DNA of 64,000 bases from NCBI RefSeq assembly GCF_900120165.1, contig NZ_LT635475.1:1488001-1552000 (forward strand), read 5' to 3'. This document shows, piece by piece, positions 61,856 through 64,000 of the stretch; position 1 is the stretch's first letter; each line of letters starts with the position of its first letter. The notes below the pieces were generated by a model. The model ran no database searches and had not been told where the DNA came from. It worked only from the letters and a program-made list of their open reading frames with translations. This stretch comes from Ezakiella massiliensis. Lineage in GTDB: Bacteria > Bacillota > Clostridia > Tissierellales > Peptoniphilaceae. The translations under genes and the position numbers were made by a program.

Positions 61856-62452
61856 ATGGCTCTAGTTCCTATGGTTATAGAAAACACGGGCAGGGGCGAA
61901 AGGTCTTACGATATTTTTTCTAGACTTTTGAAGGAAAGAATTGTATTCGTAACAGGTGAGGTCAACGATGTAATGGCTGACCTAGTAGTTGCTCAGCTCT
62001 TGTTTTTGGAAGCAGAAGATCCAAGCAAAGACATTCAATTATATATAAATTCACCTGGCGGGCAGGTTACAAGTGGAATGGCGATTTTGGATACCATGCG
62101 CCATATCAAGCCAGATGTAAGCACAATTTGCATGGGCATGGCTGCAAGTATGGGAGCACTTTTACTCACCGCTGGCACCAAGGGAAAGAGATATGCCCTG
62201 CCAAATGCAGACGTGATGATCCACCAACCACTTGGTGGTAGCCAAGGCCAAGCTGAAGATATTAGAATTCAAGCAGAAAAAATTCTCGAGACAAGGGAAA
62301 GAATTAACAATATCTTGGTTGAATGCACAGGTCAAGACATGGAAACAATCCAACGTGACACTGACAGAGACAAGTATATGACTGCTGAAGAAGCTAAAGA
62401 ATACGGACTTATAGACAAGGTTTTATATCCAGAGGTAAAAGGTGGCAAATAA
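61856..62452 (+). CDS. clpP: ATP-dependent Clp protease proteolytic subunit
   Basis: 198 residues, full length. Tetradecameric serine protease chamber. Catalytic triad Ser98 ([10 protein letters not shown]), His123 (VMIHQPLG) and Asp172 (DTDRDKYM). The start directly follows the tig stop without a gap, and the ribosome site AAGAAGGAGACG lies in the last tig codons. Works with ClpX encoded next. Confidence 0.96.
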   Translation: MALVPMVIENTGRGERSYDIFSRLLKERIVFVTGEVNDVMADLVVAQLLFLEAEDPSKDIQLYINSPGGQVTSGMAILDTMRHIKPDVSTICMGMAASMGALLLTAGTKGKRYALPNADVMIHQPLGGSQGQAEDIRIQAEKILETRERINNILVECTGQDMETIQRDTDRDKYMTAEEAKEYGLIDKVLYPEVKGGK

Positions 62453-63665
62453 AGAACACTGTTCATTTTGCGGCAGGACTCCTGATGAAGTAAATTTTTT
62501 CATAAATGGCATTGACGGATCTATTTGTGATGACTGCATCAGATACTGCCAAGATATGATCGATAGCGAAAGAAATTTCTATAAGGGAATAAAAAACGAT
62601 CCAATTTTACTGACACCAAAGCAAATCAAGGAGCGGTTGGATGAGTATGTAATTGGCCAAGAGGAAGCTAAAAAAGTTTTGTCAGTGGCAATGTACAACC
62701 ACTACAAGCGCGTCTTTAGGCAAGTGGAATCAGATGTTGAACTGGACAAGAGCAATGTGCTTTTGCTGGGACCAACAGGTTCTGGTAAGACTTTACTTGC
62801 CAAGGCCATTGCAACTATACTTGAAGTGCCATTTGCAATTGCGGATGCGACAACATTAACTGAGGCTGGCTATGTTGGAGAAGACGTCGAAAATGTAATT
62901 TTAAAACTTCTCCAAGCGGCAGATTTTAATATAGAAGCTGCAGAGCGGGGGATAATTTACATCGATGAAATCGACAAGATCGCTCGTAAGAGTGAAAATG
63001 TAAGCATAACTCGTGACGTAAGTGGTGAGGGAGTCCAACAAGCTCTTTTAAAAATAGTTGAAGGCAATGTTTGCTCAGTCCCCATGCAAGGCGGCCGCAA
63101 GCATCCACAACAAGAGATGATTCAAGTGGATACAACAAATATCCTCTTTATAGTTGGTGGGGCCTTTGATGGATTGGAATCCATTATTGAAAAGCGTTTG
63201 GGCAAAAATGTGATCGGTTTTAACCAAGAACATGAGGCCAAAAAAGATAGGAAGACTGGCGAGCTCTTTGAACTCATGGAAGCCCATGACCTGGTTAAGT
63301 TTGGTTTGATACCAGAACTTGTTGGCAGGCTGCCAGTTCACGTTTCTTTAAATGACTTGGACGAGGCGTCTTTAATTAGGATTTTAACTGAACCAAAGAA
63401 CGCTCTTGTCAGCCAATACCAAGAGCTCTTTAGACTGGACGGCTGCGATTTGGAATTTACCGAACGCGCCCTAAAAGCCATTGCCAAAGAAGCCATTGCT
63501 CGCGAAACTGGAGCAAGGGGTCTGAGGTCTATTATGGAAAAGGTAATGCTGCCATATATGTACGACCTGCCGGATAAAGAAAATGTAAAGCATTTATTAA
63601 TTGACTACAAGAATAAAAAATTCGTAGAATCCATAAACGATTCTACTGATACAGATGAAAAATAA
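62442..63665 (+). CDS. clpX: ATP-dependent Clp protease ATP-binding subunit ClpX
   Basis: 407 residues from a GTG at 62442, overlapping clpP by 11 bp, with AGAGGT upstream. N-terminal zinc-binding domain [11 protein letters not shown]...CDDC, Walker [16 protein letters not shown], pore loop GYVGEDVEN, Walker [13 protein letters not shown] and the C-terminal [10 protein letters not shown] sensor-2 region. It unfolds tagged proteins and feeds them to ClpP. Third gene of the operon; ends at a terminator. Confidence 0.96.
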   Translation: MANKEHCSFCGRTPDEVNFFINGIDGSICDDCIRYCQDMIDSERNFYKGIKNDPILLTPKQIKERLDEYVIGQEEAKKVLSVAMYNHYKRVFRQVESDVELDKSNVLLLGPTGSGKTLLAKAIATILEVPFAIADATTLTEAGYVGEDVENVILKLLQAADFNIEAAERGIIYIDEIDKIARKSENVSITRDVSGEGVQQALLKIVEGNVCSVPMQGGRKHPQQEMIQVDTTNILFIVGGAFDGLESIIEKRLGKNVIGFNQEHEAKKDRKTGELFELMEAHDLVKFGLIPELVGRLPVHVSLNDLDEASLIRILTEPKNALVSQYQELFRLDGCDLEFTERALKAIAKEAIARETGARGLRSIMEKVMLPYMYDLPDKENVKHLLIDYKNKKFVESINDSTDTDEK

Positions 63666-63669
63666 AATT

Positions 63670-63699
63670 AAGCTCCGGCTTCAACCTGGAGCTTTTTTC
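63670..63699 (+). terminator. Terminator after clpX
   Basis: AAGCTCC/GGAGCTT with six Ts. Confidence 0.88.
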
Positions 63700-63854
63700 T
63701 TTGAAAAATATTTGTTGGGTAGTAAAACACTAAGAGGTATTGTACTGCCTCTTCTATTTGCAAATTATTTGCGAGAATTTTTCTGCAAAAATATTTTTGA
63801 TTATATCTGATAAAATATTTACAAGAAAATTTTGAATTTTTAATTTAGCCTGCA

Positions 63855-63887
63855 CTTGTTATTATTAATTCTAATAATAAGCACAAG
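63855..63887. repeat. A/T-rich inverted repeat after clpX
   Basis: CTTG-TTATTATTA, loop ATTC, TAATAATAA-GCA-CAAG: a 9-bp stem extended by 4 bp across a 3-nt bulge. In the 278-bp gap between clpX and the next gene; nothing else recognised there. Confidence 0.6.
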
Positions 63888-63902
63888 ATAATTTTTCCAA
63901 TA

Positions 63903-63938
63903 AAAAATCCCAAGCCTGGATGACGATTGGCTTGGGAT
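63903..63938 (-). terminator. Terminator of the convergent right-edge gene
   Basis: Minus-strand stem ATCCCAAGCC/GGCTTGGGAT followed by TTTTTT. Confidence 0.88.
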
Positions 63939-63943
63939 AAAAT

Positions 63944-64000
63944 TTAAACTTCTTCTCTTGTTTCTTTTACTTTTGTAAAATCGATTTGTGTTTCCACAAC
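63944..64000 (-). CDS. C-terminal end of a minus-strand protein (cut by window edge)
   Basis: The last 18 residues (VETQIDFTKVKETREEV after the first Val) and a TAA stop, followed at once by a terminator on the same strand. Too short to identify; other frames hit stops early or run through the terminator. Confidence 0.55.
   Translation of the reverse strand, partial: VVETQIDFTKVKETREEV

Noticed and set aside
61587..61887. Long open frames on both strands across the trigger factor tail
   Set aside because: Produced by the Lys/Glu-rich repeat codons in other frames; no start signals.

Overview
The window is a dense, AT-rich stretch of a Gram-positive chromosome, with strong GGAGG ribosome sites, consensus TTGACA/TATAAT promoters and U-tailed hairpin terminators. 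The large (Alu-bearing) type of bacterial SRP RNA beside tRNA-Ser(GGA), a Veg protein, an LtaS-like enzyme, MurA next to MreB, and the tig-clpP-clpX order point to a Firmicute. The gene content (aminopeptidases, M20 hydrolase, aspartase, amino-acid symporter, Pta, a corrinoid methyl-transfer module, an HdrB-like Fe-S protein, no respiratory genes) suggests an anaerobic amino-acid fermenter of the Clostridia/Tissierellia kind. That placement is inference.

Layout. 1-6.6 kb: a truncated Fur-family repressor with its own Fur box, HtrA protease, zinc-ribbon protein, veg, and an ispE - membrane protein - PLP decarboxylase - pta run. 6.9-16.6 kb: LtaS-like enzyme; two tandem secreted stalk-like proteins with near-identical N-terminal halves and unrelated C-terminal halves; two tandem C1B cysteine aminopeptidases on the minus strand; an Na+/alanine-type symporter; a third stalk-like protein. 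16.7-24.1 kb: aspA, murA, mreB, a three-gene corrinoid methyl-transfer operon, an M20 hydrolase. 24.2-28.6 kb: small membrane proteins, a small XRE regulator, a GNAT and an ABC-F protein. 28.8-29.2 kb: tRNA-Ser(GGA) followed directly by SRP RNA. 29.5-36.6 kb: an operon-like cluster of rhodanese lipoprotein, transferase-kinase fusion, two TVP38-type membrane proteins, GT2 transferase, Fe-S/CCG protein, C_GCAxxG_C_C protein, CMD-like protein and an ArsS-type radical SAM enzyme. 37-41.6 kb: YitT, a hydrolase, Ung, then a Fur-box operon (methyltransferase, esterase, ICMT-like). 41.6-51.5 kb: an accessory island with an F-P-D repeat protein, a PD-(D/E)XK nuclease, type III restriction-modification (mod, res), an OLD-like ATPase/TOPRIM protein, a Dam-type methylase and RadC. 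51.5-57.5 kb: small membrane proteins, DUF2254, GNAT, a CPA2 antiporter with a PII-like partner, YbjQ. 57.5-64 kb: a repeat-rich non-coding tract, mnmA with its cysteine desulfurase, then tig-clpP-clpX and the end of a convergent gene.

The most unusual signals are: (a) a pair of homologous, strongly base-paired non-coding elements at about 36.68-36.88 kb and 57.80-57.97 kb on opposite strands; (b) the nuclease / type III RM / OLD-like / Dam cluster, with a perfect 24-bp palindrome over the nuclease gene's transcription start; (c) the ArsS-type radical SAM cluster with no recognisable arsenic methyltransferase; (d) C-terminal cassette exchange between the tandem stalk paralogs.
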